NCBI GenBank assembly: GCA_052273625.1
Contig: DAVZHW010000004.1
Span: forward strand, 28,374 to 92,373
Reading direction: 5' to 3'
DNA length: 64,000 nucleotides
DNA from: Fimenecus sp052273625
Lineage (GTDB): Bacteria > Bacillota > Clostridia > Oscillospirales > Acutalibacteraceae
Part shown: one piece after another, positions 52,335 to 60,061 of the stretch
Numbering within the stretch: position 1 is the first letter of the stretch
Layout: each line of letters begins with the position of its first letter
Position numbers and translations under genes: made by a program
The notes under the pieces: model-generated
Databases searched by the model: none
What the model was told of the DNA's origin: nothing
What the model saw: the letters and a program-made list of their open reading frames with translations, nothing else

Positions 52335-52697
52335 ATGGATAAGATTAAAATTCAGGGCTTGAAGCTCTACGCATATCACGGTGTAAATCCTGAGGAAAAG
52401 GTTGACGGTCAGGAGTTTATCCTCGACATAAAAGCCTATCTTCCACTCGATTTGCCTTGCGTGAGCGATAACGTTGACGACACCGTAAGCTATGCGAAAA
52501 TTATAAAGACAGCAAGACGGGTTTTCTTGGCTGAAAAGTACGATTTGCTCGAAAAGGCGGCGCAGGTTGTTGCCGACGCAATACTTTCGGAATTTTCTAA
52601 AATCGAAAAGGTCAAGGTTGAGGTTAAAAAGCCTTTCGCACCGATAAAAGCGGATTTTGATTATGTTTCGGTTGAAATTACAAGGAGCAGAAAATGA
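52335..52697 (+). CDS. folB: Dihydroneopterin aldolase
   Basis: This 120-aa enzyme splits dihydroneopterin to hydroxymethyl-dihydropterin. It has IKIQGLKLYAYHGVNPEEKVDGQ, the conserved Tyr/Glu surroundings VDDTVSYAKI and LLEKAAQVVADAIL. It starts 1 bp after folP and overlaps folK by 4 bp. Confidence 0.95.
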   Translation: MDKIKIQGLKLYAYHGVNPEEKVDGQEFILDIKAYLPLDLPCVSDNVDDTVSYAKIIKTARRVFLAEKYDLLEKAAQVVADAILSEFSKIEKVKVEVKKPFAPIKADFDYVSVEITRSRK

Positions 52698-53164
52698 AGG
52701 CTGTACTCGGAATAGGAACAAATATCGGCAACAGACTTGAGAATATCGAAAACGTTTATTCCTCATTGTCGCTTTTGCCGAACACGAAAATTATAAAAGA
52801 ATCCTCTGTTTACGAAACCGAGCCGTGGGGTTATGAGCAGCAGGACAGGTTCTTGAACTGTGCTGTTCTCATTGAAACCGAGCTTTCGCCGAATGCCTTG
52901 CTCGGTGCGTGTCTCGGAATTGAGGCGGCTCTCGGCAGGGTGCGTAAATTCAAAAACGGACCGAGGATAATCGACGTTGACGTGCTTTTGTTGGAAAATA
53001 TCGAGCTTTCAACAGACGAGCTGACAGTTCCACACAAATTCATCAGGCAAAGAGATTTCGTGCTTGTGCCTTTGCATGATTTAGCACCCGAAAACAATAT
53101 CTTCGGTTATGATTTCGACAAGGAATATAGCGAAACCGATAAAACAAAACTGATAAAAATATAA
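52694..53164 (+). CDS. folK: 6-hydroxymethyl-7,8-dihydropterin pyrophosphokinase
   Basis: This 156-aa enzyme has the HPPK motifs GIGTNIGNRLENI, VYETEPWGYEQQDRFLNCAV, LGRVRKFKNGPRIIDVDVLLL and VPHKFIRQRDFVLVPL. It is last of folE-folP-folB-folK, which makes dihydropteroate. Genes for folate ligation and reduction are not in this window. Confidence 0.96.
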   Translation: MKAVLGIGTNIGNRLENIENVYSSLSLLPNTKIIKESSVYETEPWGYEQQDRFLNCAVLIETELSPNALLGACLGIEAALGRVRKFKNGPRIIDVDVLLLENIELSTDELTVPHKFIRQRDFVLVPLHDLAPENNIFGYDFDKEYSETDKTKLIKI

Positions 53165-53179
53165 AACTGCAAAAAGCTA

Positions 53180-53203
53180 CCCCACTATGATTACATAGTG
53201 GGG
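53180..53203. terminator. Hairpin between convergent folK and GH95 genes
   Basis: A perfect 10-bp stem CCCCACTATG / CATAGTGGGG has a 4-nt loop. U-tracts are weak on both sides (minus side TAGCTTTTTGC), but its location between stops suggests a bidirectional terminator. Confidence 0.65.
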
Positions 53204-53208
53204 AATTG

Positions 53209-55476
53209 TTATATTATAACCTTTAATTTTTCGTTTTCCGAGTGTAATTTGTAATCGGTTATCTTTCCGTTCTTCCACGAAAAATCGATTTTAGCGTTGC
53301 CCTTGACTCTAAAGCCCTTGACACTGCCGTCCTTCCATTCGCTCGGAAGAGCAGGGAGAAGATAGATGCTTTCGCCGTCAGACTGAACAAGCATTTCATT
53401 TATACCGCTTGCCGCACCGAAGTTTCCGTCGATTTGGAACGGGGGATGTGCGTCAAAGAGGTTCGGATATGTTCCGCCGCCGTCGCCGTAGTTAAAGCCT
53501 GATTTTCTTCTTGATTTCACAGGGCTTAACTGCAAATTCAAAAGGTCATAAGCCTTTTGTGCGTTTCTAAGACGAGCGTGGAAGTTGATTTTCCAAGCAA
53601 GACTCCAGCCCGTGCCTGCATCGCCTCTGATTTCAAGCGTTTTCTTGCAGGCGTCGAAAAGCTCGGGTGTATCGTTTTTGTTTATAATGCTAAACGGATG
53701 TAAGCCGATAAGGTGCGACACATGGCGGTGATGCTTATCACACTCCTTGTATTCGTCGTCCCATTCGAGCAGCTGACCCTTTGAGCCTATCTTGAACGGC
53801 TTGATATTTTTAATCTGTTTCTTTAATTTTTCGGTGAAATCGTCGCTTATGCCTACTGCTTCACAGCCTTTGAGATAATTCTCAAAGCAGTCAAGCACGA
53901 TAGTATCCATTATAGTTGAGCTTTTTGCGACGGAAACAGCCTTTTCATTGCACTTGAAGGTGTTTTCGGGAGAGGTTGCAGGACAAACGGAGAGCTTGCC
54001 GTCTCCGACGTCGGTTAAAATATCGGAATAGAATTCGCACGCTTTTTTGAGTATCGGCAAAGCAAAATCCGAAAGGAATTTTCGGTCGCCAGTGTATTCA
54101 TAGTATTCAAAAAGACTGTGGCAGAGCCAACCCGAGCCGCCTTGCCAATAGCCCCATTGGGCGTCGCCGTGAGTCGGTGCGGTAAAGCCCCAAATATCCG
54201 TGTTGTGATGAGCGACAAAGCCGCCTGCGTTGTAATATTCCTTTGCCGTCCTTTCGCCCGTAACGCTTATAAGTTTAATCAGGTCGAAAAGCGGAAGCAT
54301 AAGCTCCGGCATATCAAAGCAGAGCGTAGGCCAATAGTTCATTTCCGTGTTTATGTTAATCGTGTAATTCGAATTCCACGGCGCACGCAGGTTTTCGCTC
54401 CAAATACCTTGAAGATTTGCAGCTCTTGAATTTTCTCTCGAGGAAGCAATCGTAAGATACTTTGCGAAATTCCAAAACAGATCATAAAGTCCGAGGTCGG
54501 TTTTATCGGTTTTGAAAGAGATAAGTCTCTCGTTTGTCGGAAGTGATGAATTTTGATTGTTATTATTGAGTGTAAAGGCTGTTCTTGAATAATACTTTGA
54601 ATAATCGGCAATATGCTCTTTCTTTAACGCCTCAAAGCCCTTTTGAACAGCGGAATTTACAGCGTTTGTGCAACTGCTCTTATAGTCGATATCGCTTTTT
54701 GACGCAGGGGTAAGACCGTCTTTGAAATTAGTCTTTGTGCAAAGGAAAACCGTTGCTTGCGTGCTTCCCTTTACCTTGATTTTGTCGCTTGAGGAAGCTA
54801 CCGTGCCGTTTGAAATTACCTTGATTACAGTCCTAAAGGAAACTCCCTGTTCCTCCGGTCTTTCCGAATATGTAAGCTCTGCGCAAGGATATTTTGATAA
54901 TTTTGAGCCCGAGTCGCTCGCACAAATTCCGTCAAGCGTAATTGTATCGTTTTCATAAGTAACGGCGCTTCTCAATTTGCTTTTGAAATTAACGGAAAAA
55001 TCAATGCCCTTTGATGAACTTATTTTATACACAAGCACATCTGAGGGATTTGAAATAAACGCTTCCTTTGTAATTTTTACACCGCTTTTTTCATATTCAC
55101 AGTCAAGAACGGCATTTTCAAGGTTGAGCGTTCTTTTGTAATTTTTCGCACTCGAAAAAGAAAAAGGATGCTCGATATAAAGGTCGCCGAGCGGGAGATA
55201 AGCCTGTGTCCAGCAAGCCAAAAAGTTTTCGGTGAGCTCCTTTTGAGCCGAAACGAAATCATTTTTAAGCGCTAAAGACTGAGCCTTTTTGTAAGACTCG
55301 TATGCACCGTCTTTTTCAATATATCTCGGGCAACCCGTCCAAAGAGTGTCGTGATTTAAGGCGATGCGGTCGGTTTTATCCGAGCAGAAAAACATACCTC
55401 CGAGAAAGCCGTTTCCCATCGGCATTGCGTCCGTCCAATATTTTGCAGGGGAGTTAAACCATACAGCGTTATTCAT
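53209..55476 (-). CDS. Glycoside hydrolase family 95 alpha-L-fucosidase-like enzyme
   Basis: This 755-aa protein has the GH95 start FNSPAKYWTDAMPMGNGFLGGMFF and the (alpha/alpha)6 barrel. Catalytic-region motifs are INTEMNYWPT, TSPENTF and the late acid motif FDAHPPFQIDGNFGAASGINEML. Enzymes of this family cut alpha-1,2-fucose from host glycans or act on L-galactosides. There is no signal peptide, so it works in the cytoplasm on imported oligosaccharides. It has its own strong promoter and no sugar transporter beside it. Confidence 0.93.
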   Translation of the reverse strand: MNNAVWFNSPAKYWTDAMPMGNGFLGGMFFCSDKTDRIALNHDTLWTGCPRYIEKDGAYESYKKAQSLALKNDFVSAQKELTENFLACWTQAYLPLGDLYIEHPFSFSSAKNYKRTLNLENAVLDCEYEKSGVKITKEAFISNPSDVLVYKISSSKGIDFSVNFKSKLRSAVTYENDTITLDGICASDSGSKLSKYPCAELTYSERPEEQGVSFRTVIKVISNGTVASSSDKIKVKGSTQATVFLCTKTNFKDGLTPASKSDIDYKSSCTNAVNSAVQKGFEALKKEHIADYSKYYSRTAFTLNNNNQNSSLPTNERLISFKTDKTDLGLYDLFWNFAKYLTIASSRENSRAANLQGIWSENLRAPWNSNYTININTEMNYWPTLCFDMPELMLPLFDLIKLISVTGERTAKEYYNAGGFVAHHNTDIWGFTAPTHGDAQWGYWQGGSGWLCHSLFEYYEYTGDRKFLSDFALPILKKACEFYSDILTDVGDGKLSVCPATSPENTFKCNEKAVSVAKSSTIMDTIVLDCFENYLKGCEAVGISDDFTEKLKKQIKNIKPFKIGSKGQLLEWDDEYKECDKHHRHVSHLIGLHPFSIINKNDTPELFDACKKTLEIRGDAGTGWSLAWKINFHARLRNAQKAYDLLNLQLSPVKSRRKSGFNYGDGGGTYPNLFDAHPPFQIDGNFGAASGINEMLVQSDGESIYLLPALPSEWKDGSVKGFRVKGNAKIDFSWKNGKITDYKLHSENEKLKVII

Positions 55477-55503
55477 ATCGCACCTCTTTACTTTAATGAA
55501 TTT

Positions 55504-55532
55504 ATTATATAATATCCTAATTGAAAGGTCAA
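55504..55532 (-). promoter_or_regulatory. Strong sigma-A promoter of the GH95 gene
   Basis: On the minus strand, TTGACC (55527-55532) and a perfect TATAAT (55504-55509) have a 17-bp spacer, with AAAGAGGTG before the ATG. Confidence 0.85.
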
Positions 55533-55551
55533 TCTTATATCAGGTTGAGTA

Positions 55552-55580
55552 TTGAATTTATCGACAAAATATGATATATT
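55552..55580 (+). promoter_or_regulatory. Sigma-A promoter of the exonuclease gene
   Basis: TTGAAT (55552-55557) and TATATT (55575-55580) have a 17-bp spacer. Confidence 0.65.
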
Positions 55581-55613
55581 TATAAAGTTATTTTATTGAT
55601 TGGGGATATTCGT

Positions 55614-56516
55614 TTGCAATATGTAGTAATGGACCTCGAATGGAACACGGCATACTGTAAGAAATACGACTGTTTTTTTAACGAAATAATCGAAATCGGC
55701 GCAGTAAAGCTTGATGAAAATTTTAATATTAAAGACTCTGTCTCTGTTATCGTAAAGCCTCAAATCGGCAAGAAGTTAAGAGGTCGAGTTAAAGATTTAA
55801 CCCATATTACAAATGAGGATATTTCCTTGGGCATTTCTTTCGAAGAAGCGGTTAAAGGTTTTTCTGAATGGTTAGGCGATGAGGAAAGTACTTTTTTAAC
55901 TTGGGGGGACGGCGATATACGGGTTTTCTCAAAGAACTATGAGTATTTTTTCAACATTGAAGCTTTGCCGTTTATTGATAATTACGCAGATGCTCAAAAA
56001 TACTGTCAGTCATTTATTGACTCTCCAAGCGGTCAGCAGATAGGACTTGCGTCGGCTTGTGAAAAGCTGGGCGTAAATCCCGAGGATTTTTCGCACCACC
56101 GTGCGCTTGATGACAGTTTAATGACCGTTGAGTGTATAAAAAAAGTTTATGACAGCACTAAACTTCAAAAATACATAAGAAAATGCGATACGGTATTTTA
56201 TAAAAAGCTTTCCTTTAAGCCTTATGTCATCAAGGATTTGAATGACCCCGACATTGACAGGTCAAAGCTCAAATGTGTTTGCGATACTTGCGGCGGTAAG
56301 GTTGTAAAAAAGAAAAAGTGGAGTTTTGTAAACAACTCTTTCAGAGCGGAATTTTATTGCCCGAGCTGTGACAAAAATTTCAGAGTAAGCGTTAGATATA
56401 AGAGATATTTTGACAGGGTAGAGGCAAAGAAAACCTTTTCCGATATAGCTCAAAAGGATAGACACAGAGCAAAACAAAAAGAGCAGAACAAAGGCACAAG
56501 TCCCATAAGGAAGTAA
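55614..56516 (+). CDS. DEDD 3'-5' exonuclease (KapD/RNase T-like) with C-terminal zinc ribbon
   Basis: This 300-aa protein has an exonuclease domain with the DEDDh residues in VVMDLEWNT, LTHITNEDI, FIDNYADAQK and SHHRALDDSLMT. The last 100 residues hold a zinc ribbon (CDTCGGK and YCPSCDKNFR) with a basic tail. I chose TTG 55614, 7 nt behind GGGGA; TTG 55596 has no ribosome site. Related proteins are linked to KapD, an inhibitor of sporulation control, or to RNA trimming. The zinc ribbon suggests nucleic-acid targeting. Confidence 0.8.
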   Translation: MQYVVMDLEWNTAYCKKYDCFFNEIIEIGAVKLDENFNIKDSVSVIVKPQIGKKLRGRVKDLTHITNEDISLGISFEEAVKGFSEWLGDEESTFLTWGDGDIRVFSKNYEYFFNIEALPFIDNYADAQKYCQSFIDSPSGQQIGLASACEKLGVNPEDFSHHRALDDSLMTVECIKKVYDSTKLQKYIRKCDTVFYKKLSFKPYVIKDLNDPDIDRSKLKCVCDTCGGKVVKKKKWSFVNNSFRAEFYCPSCDKNFRVSVRYKRYFDRVEAKKTFSDIAQKDRHRAKQKEQNKGTSPIRK

Positions 56517-56530
56517 TTCCTATGTAAATT

Positions 56531-56570
56531 ACGGTGCAACTCCGAAAAGGGGGTGCACCGTTTCTTTTTA
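56531..56570 (+). terminator. Intrinsic terminator of the exonuclease gene
   Basis: Stem ACGGTGCA / TGCACCGT (56531-56538 with 56554-56561) followed by TTCTTTTT. Confidence 0.8.
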
Positions 56571-56572
56571 TG

Positions 56573-56665
56573 TTATGCTGCAAAGCGGTAGTCCTGCGGG
56601 TTTTGCCGGATTTCCTTCATCATAGCGAGGATTTCCTGTTCGGTAGGAATGTCTGTCATCCCCAT
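56573..56665 (-). CDS. Possible 30-aa peptide downstream of the sirtuin gene
   Basis: A short frame (MGMTDIPTEQEILAMMKEIR then QNPQDYRFAA) begins just after the sirtuin stop, with GGAAGA about 8 nt upstream. It is predicted to be one amphipathic helix. It could be a real coupled peptide, the remains of a longer gene, or chance. Confidence 0.25.
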   Translation of the reverse strand: MGMTDIPTEQEILAMMKEIRQNPQDYRFAA

Positions 56666-56666
56666 A

Positions 56667-57533
56667 TTATAAATCTTCCAATACTGCGGCAATATCGCTG
56701 TTGATACAAACAGATTGCTTTTCGATTTCCTGCGGACAAAACGCCTCGCCGTAATTGATACAAGCGTAAGTGGCATTCGGGTTTTTAGCTGTCATCTGCC
56801 AGAAAGGATATTTAATAATAACCGGGGTGTTTGCGCCTACGCCGAGTTCCAGAAACAGAATATGCAAGTTCTCGTGACGGCGGATAAAATCCTCATAACG
56901 ATTCGCCGCCGCATACCACCCATCGTCTTGGACAAAGCTGTCATCACAGCGTAAATTCATCGTCATAGGTTTTCCGCAAACAGGGCATTTCGGAATCAAT
57001 TCTGACGGAACCTTCATATCCTTTTGCTCGGCAATCATTTTGCGCACAATTTCTTCATTGTCGTATGTCTTTTGGTGGCAAGGGGCAGAGCATTGCCACA
57101 AGCCGTAATCTCCCTGCGTATAGAAAAGCCTTTTCTTATCAAAGCCTGCAAGCTGAAATTGATGGTCTACATTAGTTGTAATTACAAAGTAGTCTTTATC
57201 TTTTACAAGCTCCAACAAATCAGAATATGGTTTTCCAACAGACACATCATAACGGTTGATATAGATATGCCTTGACCACCACGCCCAATATTCTTCTAAG
57301 GTCTGATAAGGATAAAATCCCCCGTAATACATATCGGTAATACCGTACTTCTTACGAAAATCCGCAAAATATTTTTCAAAGCGTTCACCCGAATAAGCAA
57401 GCCCCGCAGATGTTGACATTCCGGCTCCTGCGCCGATAACAACAGCGTCAGCATTTTTAAGTTCCTTTTTAAGTCTGATTATATTATCCGAGTAAGTCCC
57501 TGTAGATTTCGTAATCGACTGTCTTAAAAACAT
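56667..57533 (-). CDS. Macrodomain-linked sirtuin (SirTM/class M type), probable protein ADP-ribosyltransferase
   Basis: This 288-aa Sir2-fold protein has the NAD loop VVIGAGAGMSTSAGL (residues 31-45) and TTNVDHQF (119-126). At the place of the sirtuin catalytic His it has Gln (FYTQGDYG, Gln140), followed by zinc ligands in CSAPCHQ and CPVCGKP. That His-to-Gln change and an adjacent macrodomain gene are features of the SirTM class, which ADP-ribosylates proteins instead of deacylating them. GAGGTG lies 9 nt before the ATG, inside the macrodomain gene (50-bp overlap). The usual SirTM targets GcvH-L and LplA2 are not coded here. Confidence 0.85.
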   Translation of the reverse strand: MFLRQSITKSTGTYSDNIIRLKKELKNADAVVIGAGAGMSTSAGLAYSGERFEKYFADFRKKYGITDMYYGGFYPYQTLEEYWAWWSRHIYINRYDVSVGKPYSDLLELVKDKDYFVITTNVDHQFQLAGFDKKRLFYTQGDYGLWQCSAPCHQKTYDNEEIVRKMIAEQKDMKVPSELIPKCPVCGKPMTMNLRCDDSFVQDDGWYAAANRYEDFIRRHENLHILFLELGVGANTPVIIKYPFWQMTAKNPNATYACINYGEAFCPQEIEKQSVCINSDIAAVLEDL

Positions 57534-58251
57534 TGAATATCACCTCAATTTCGCTGTGATTCTTGTATTCCCGTACCGTTTCTACGGCTATTTCTGCTGC
57601 TTTATCGTTTGGAAAATGAAACTCTCCCGTGGATATACAGCAAAATGCAATATTTTTTAAGCCGTTTTGTTCTGCTAATTCCAAACAGGAACGATAGCAC
57701 GATTTTAACAGCTCACAATCTCTGCTCGTAAGTTTGCCTGAGATAATCGGTCCGACTGTATGCAAAACATACTTGCAGGGAAGATTAAATGCAGGCGTAA
57801 TTTTTGCTCTGCCTGTCTGTTCTTCACAGCCTTGTTTTTGCATTAGTTCAGCGCAGGCGGCACGAAGTTCCACACCTGCGTATGTGTGAATTGCATTATC
57901 AATACAGCCGTGGTTAGGACAAAAACAACCGAGCATTTGACTGTTAGCGGCGTTTACGATACCGTCGCACTTAAGCGTGGTAATGTCGCCCTGCCATAGA
58001 TATATTCCCTGTTGAAGCGGCTGCAATTCCTCAACACTTGTAATTCCTTTTTGCTGTAATTCTTCCTGTAAATAGGTATTCTGTATCGTCAAAAATTCAT
58101 CACTTGCCGACATAGGCGTACGAATATTAAAAAGCGAACGAAGCAGAACTTTTTGTTCCTGCTCACTCGACGGAATTTCAATTTTAGAATACTGCGGTTG
58201 CTCTTTTAAGAGAGCCGTTATTAAATACTTTCTTCTTTCGGTTTGTGTCAT
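57484..58251 (-). CDS. Protein-ADP-ribose hydrolase, zinc-type macrodomain
   Basis: This 255-aa protein has a helical N-terminal extension of about 75 residues and a macrodomain with LWQGDITTLKCDGIVNAANSQ. The zinc-type active loop is MLGCFCPNHGCIDNAIHTYAG, and the phosphate loop region is NIAFCCISTGEFHFPNDKAAE. These enzymes remove ADP-ribose from proteins, reversing the partner sirtuin. It starts 3 bp after the upstream flavin/ferredoxin gene and overlaps the sirtuin gene. Confidence 0.9.
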   Translation of the reverse strand: MTQTERRKYLITALLKEQPQYSKIEIPSSEQEQKVLLRSLFNIRTPMSASDEFLTIQNTYLQEELQQKGITSVEELQPLQQGIYLWQGDITTLKCDGIVNAANSQMLGCFCPNHGCIDNAIHTYAGVELRAACAELMQKQGCEEQTGRAKITPAFNLPCKYVLHTVGPIISGKLTSRDCELLKSCYRSCLELAEQNGLKNIAFCCISTGEFHFPNDKAAEIAVETVREYKNHSEIEVIFNVFKTVDYEIYRDLLG

Positions 58252-58254
58252 TTC

Positions 58255-58878
58255 TTATCCTTTCCGCATAACTGCTTTTTTCGGACAGGCAGTCAAGCAG
58301 TTGCCGCAATGCAGACAATTTTCCTGTTTTATAACAGCAGGTGTAACGGTAAAATCAATACAGTTTTGCGGACAGACCGATTTACATACTTTACAGCCCG
58401 TACATTTGCCCGTGATTTCATATCCTTGCATTTCCTTTTCCCTGTTTCCAACGGTAAATGAAATTCGTTCAATCGGTTTCTTTGAAAGGTCAAACCATTC
58501 ACCGTTTCCCTCGTAAAGCTGAAAAACAGTGAGAGCCTGCCTGGATTCTTTAGTCGGATAAATTTCATTCATATACGGATTTTTTGTAAAAAGTCTTTGC
58601 AGAGGTGCATTTCCGATTTCCTGTACCTTACCGCGAACAGATACCGCTACACAAGACAGCGTATCGTTACCTTTCATTCCTGTTAATGCAGCATATCCGT
58701 TTTTCTTTAAGCGGTCATAAAATCCTTTTCCTTTGGCTGTCAGGAAGTATAATCCTTTTTCGTCACTATCCATTATGTCAATCGCACAGGTAACGGGTAG
58801 ACCATTATCATCAACGGTCGCCATAATGACCGAATGTATGGTCTGTTCTATAAATTTTAAAATTTCGTTTGTGTTCAC
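58255..58878 (-). CDS. Pyridoxamine 5'-phosphate oxidase-fold flavoprotein fused to a 2[4Fe-4S] ferredoxin
   Basis: This 207-aa protein has an FMN-binding split-barrel domain (residues 1-130, HSVIMATVDDNGLPVTCAIDIMD, KGFYDRLKKNGYAALTGMKG). A C-terminal ferredoxin carries two cluster motifs, CTGCKVCKSVCPQNC and CLHCGNCLTACPKKA. It is likely an electron-transfer protein or small flavin reductase. I chose GTG 58878, 9 nt behind GGAGG; GTG 58884 is only 3 nt from that site. It is cotranscribed with the macrodomain and sirtuin genes. Confidence 0.85.
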   Translation of the reverse strand: MNTNEILKFIEQTIHSVIMATVDDNGLPVTCAIDIMDSDEKGLYFLTAKGKGFYDRLKKNGYAALTGMKGNDTLSCVAVSVRGKVQEIGNAPLQRLFTKNPYMNEIYPTKESRQALTVFQLYEGNGEWFDLSKKPIERISFTVGNREKEMQGYEITGKCTGCKVCKSVCPQNCIDFTVTPAVIKQENCLHCGNCLTACPKKAVMRKG

Positions 58879-58905
58879 TTTCACACACCTCCGTATTTAA
58901 GTGGA

Positions 58906-58932
58906 ACGGGGCTGCCGTACTGACAGCCCCGT
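58906..58932 (-). promoter_or_regulatory. GC-rich hairpin in the MBL-flavoprotein spacer
   Basis: A 9-bp stem ACGGGGCTG / CAGCCCCGT (58906-58914 with 58924-58932) has no T-run after it. Without a U-tract it is more likely a processing or partial attenuation signal than a full terminator, so the downstream genes can share the MBL promoter. Confidence 0.5.
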
Positions 58933-58939
58933 CACTATA

Positions 58940-59731
58940 TTAAGCGAAGAAAAATCCTGCCGTCATATCGAGATAGTTCTGACCGCTGTATGCAGGGTAC
59001 TGCTTCTGTACTTCTGCCTTGAAGCTGTCGGAATCCGCACAATTCGACGCAATCGTTTTCAAATTTTTAAGATAGTCGATTTTGGTCTGTGCGTCCTTCA
59101 AATCCTCCGGCGTATAGTGCGAGGTCAGAATCAAATCGTAACCCTTTTTGATATAGCTGCTCAGTTCTGCGATGATTCCGTCAGCGTGACCTGCACCTGC
59201 AACAATGGAATGGCAGTCGTGTCCGAGCATATGAGTGTAAACAGCGTTGATTTCGGGAATCTCAATATCAAATGCTTCTGAGGTCTGCTTGATTATGAAA
59301 TCAATGCCGCCGATTGTTACCTTGCCCTCTCCAATAACATTTGTGATTTTGTGAATAGAACTGTCGAAGCTCTCTCCAAAAGCGTTTGCAAACTTATCTA
59401 CCAGTGCTTTTCCGCCGCCGTTTGCCGAGTATTCTACGGCATTTTGCGTTGCATATTTCGGAACTTCCGGCAGGAAAGTAGCACCTGCACCGTGGTAAGC
59501 AATGAGCATACCTTCAACCTCAACATTATTCAAGTATTCTGCAAGCTCTCTGTTGTTGTCAAAGAAGCAAGGAGATTCAATGATAACGGCTCTGCCGTTT
59601 TTCTCAACAACGAAAACTTCATCATCAATGAAATCGTTAGTTTTGTATGCGTGCAGCTTAATGCTGCCGAAATCGTAAACATTCATCTCGCCCTTTGCGA
59701 GTTTTACAGTTGTAAATGTGTTCTTATTCAT
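58940..59731 (-). CDS. Metallo-beta-lactamase-fold protein lacking the usual metal motif
   Basis: This 263-aa protein has the MBL-fold pattern (LHAYKTNDFIDDEVFVVEKNGRAVIIESP, VEGMLIAYHGAGATFL, HMLGHDCHSIVAG, LILTSHYTPEDL). The HxHxDH box is absent, so the metal site is incomplete or altered. I chose ATG 59731, behind GGAGG, instead of 59746. It is first in the minus-strand unit facing away from the HxlR regulator, and so the most likely direct target of that regulator. Confidence 0.7.
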   Translation of the reverse strand: MNKNTFTTVKLAKGEMNVYDFGSIKLHAYKTNDFIDDEVFVVEKNGRAVIIESPCFFDNNRELAEYLNNVEVEGMLIAYHGAGATFLPEVPKYATQNAVEYSANGGGKALVDKFANAFGESFDSSIHKITNVIGEGKVTIGGIDFIIKQTSEAFDIEIPEINAVYTHMLGHDCHSIVAGAGHADGIIAELSSYIKKGYDLILTSHYTPEDLKDAQTKIDYLKNLKTIASNCADSDSFKAEVQKQYPAYSGQNYLDMTAGFFFA

Positions 59732-59810
59732 AATGATAGCCTCCAAATTTTTATTATAGGTTGTTTTGCTTCGAGCTTCGCAGCGGCCGTTCTCCGTAGC
59801 TCTTGACTAT

Positions 59811-59839
59811 ATTATACGAGCATCTATTTCAACCGTAAA
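59811..59839 (-). promoter_or_regulatory. Promoter of the MBL-flavoprotein-macrodomain-sirtuin unit
   Basis: On the minus strand, TTTACG (59834-59839) and a perfect TATAAT (59811-59816) have a 17-bp spacer. The weak -35 lies next to the palindromes at 59845-59877, fitting a regulated promoter. Confidence 0.65.
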
Positions 59840-59844
59840 GTACG

Positions 59845-59902
59845 CACAATATTGTGGTGTAGTTACCAACAGGTAACAATTAGACGGTTACAAAAAGGAA
59901 AC
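59845..59902. promoter_or_regulatory. Palindromic operators between HxlR and its divergent target
   Basis: Three symmetric sites are visible: CACAATATTGTG (59845-59856), GTTACCAACAGGTAAC (59862-59877) and an imperfect GTTACAAAAAGGAAAC (59887-59902). The last two share spacing and half-sites and are 25 bp apart. This fits binding of HxlR-family dimers. Confidence 0.6.
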
Positions 59903-59941
59903 AATTGCGTAGTTTAGGGGATTTTCGGCGATTCTGTATGT

Positions 59942-59970
59942 CAAAAAAATTTCTAAAGAATTTTTTTGCA
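59942..59970. promoter_or_regulatory. A/T hairpin upstream of the HxlR promoter
   Basis: AAAAAAATT and AATTTTTTT arms surround TCTAAAG. It may be a weak terminator or just curved AT-rich DNA. The rest of 59732-60061 holds only the promoters and operators listed. Confidence 0.4.
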
Positions 59971-59990
59971 GTTGATTTCTAACCGAAGCC

Positions 59991-60018
59991 TTGATTATTT
60001 TGAGGTTGTATGGTATAA
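59991..60018 (+). promoter_or_regulatory. Promoter of the HxlR regulator gene
   Basis: TTGATT (59991-59996) and a perfect TATAAT (60013-60018) have a 16-bp spacer. GGAGGTGA lies before the GTG start. Confidence 0.7.
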
Positions 60019-60061
60019 TTTGATGTAAAGTATCTAAAAGAAACTATAAGGAGGTGAGCAA

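Noticed and set aside
56573..56776. Frameshifted C-terminus of the sirtuin
   Set aside because: The sirtuin already ends at a family-typical point (NSDIAAVLEDL), so the other frame is not needed to complete it; only the last 30 codons are kept as a weak candidate.
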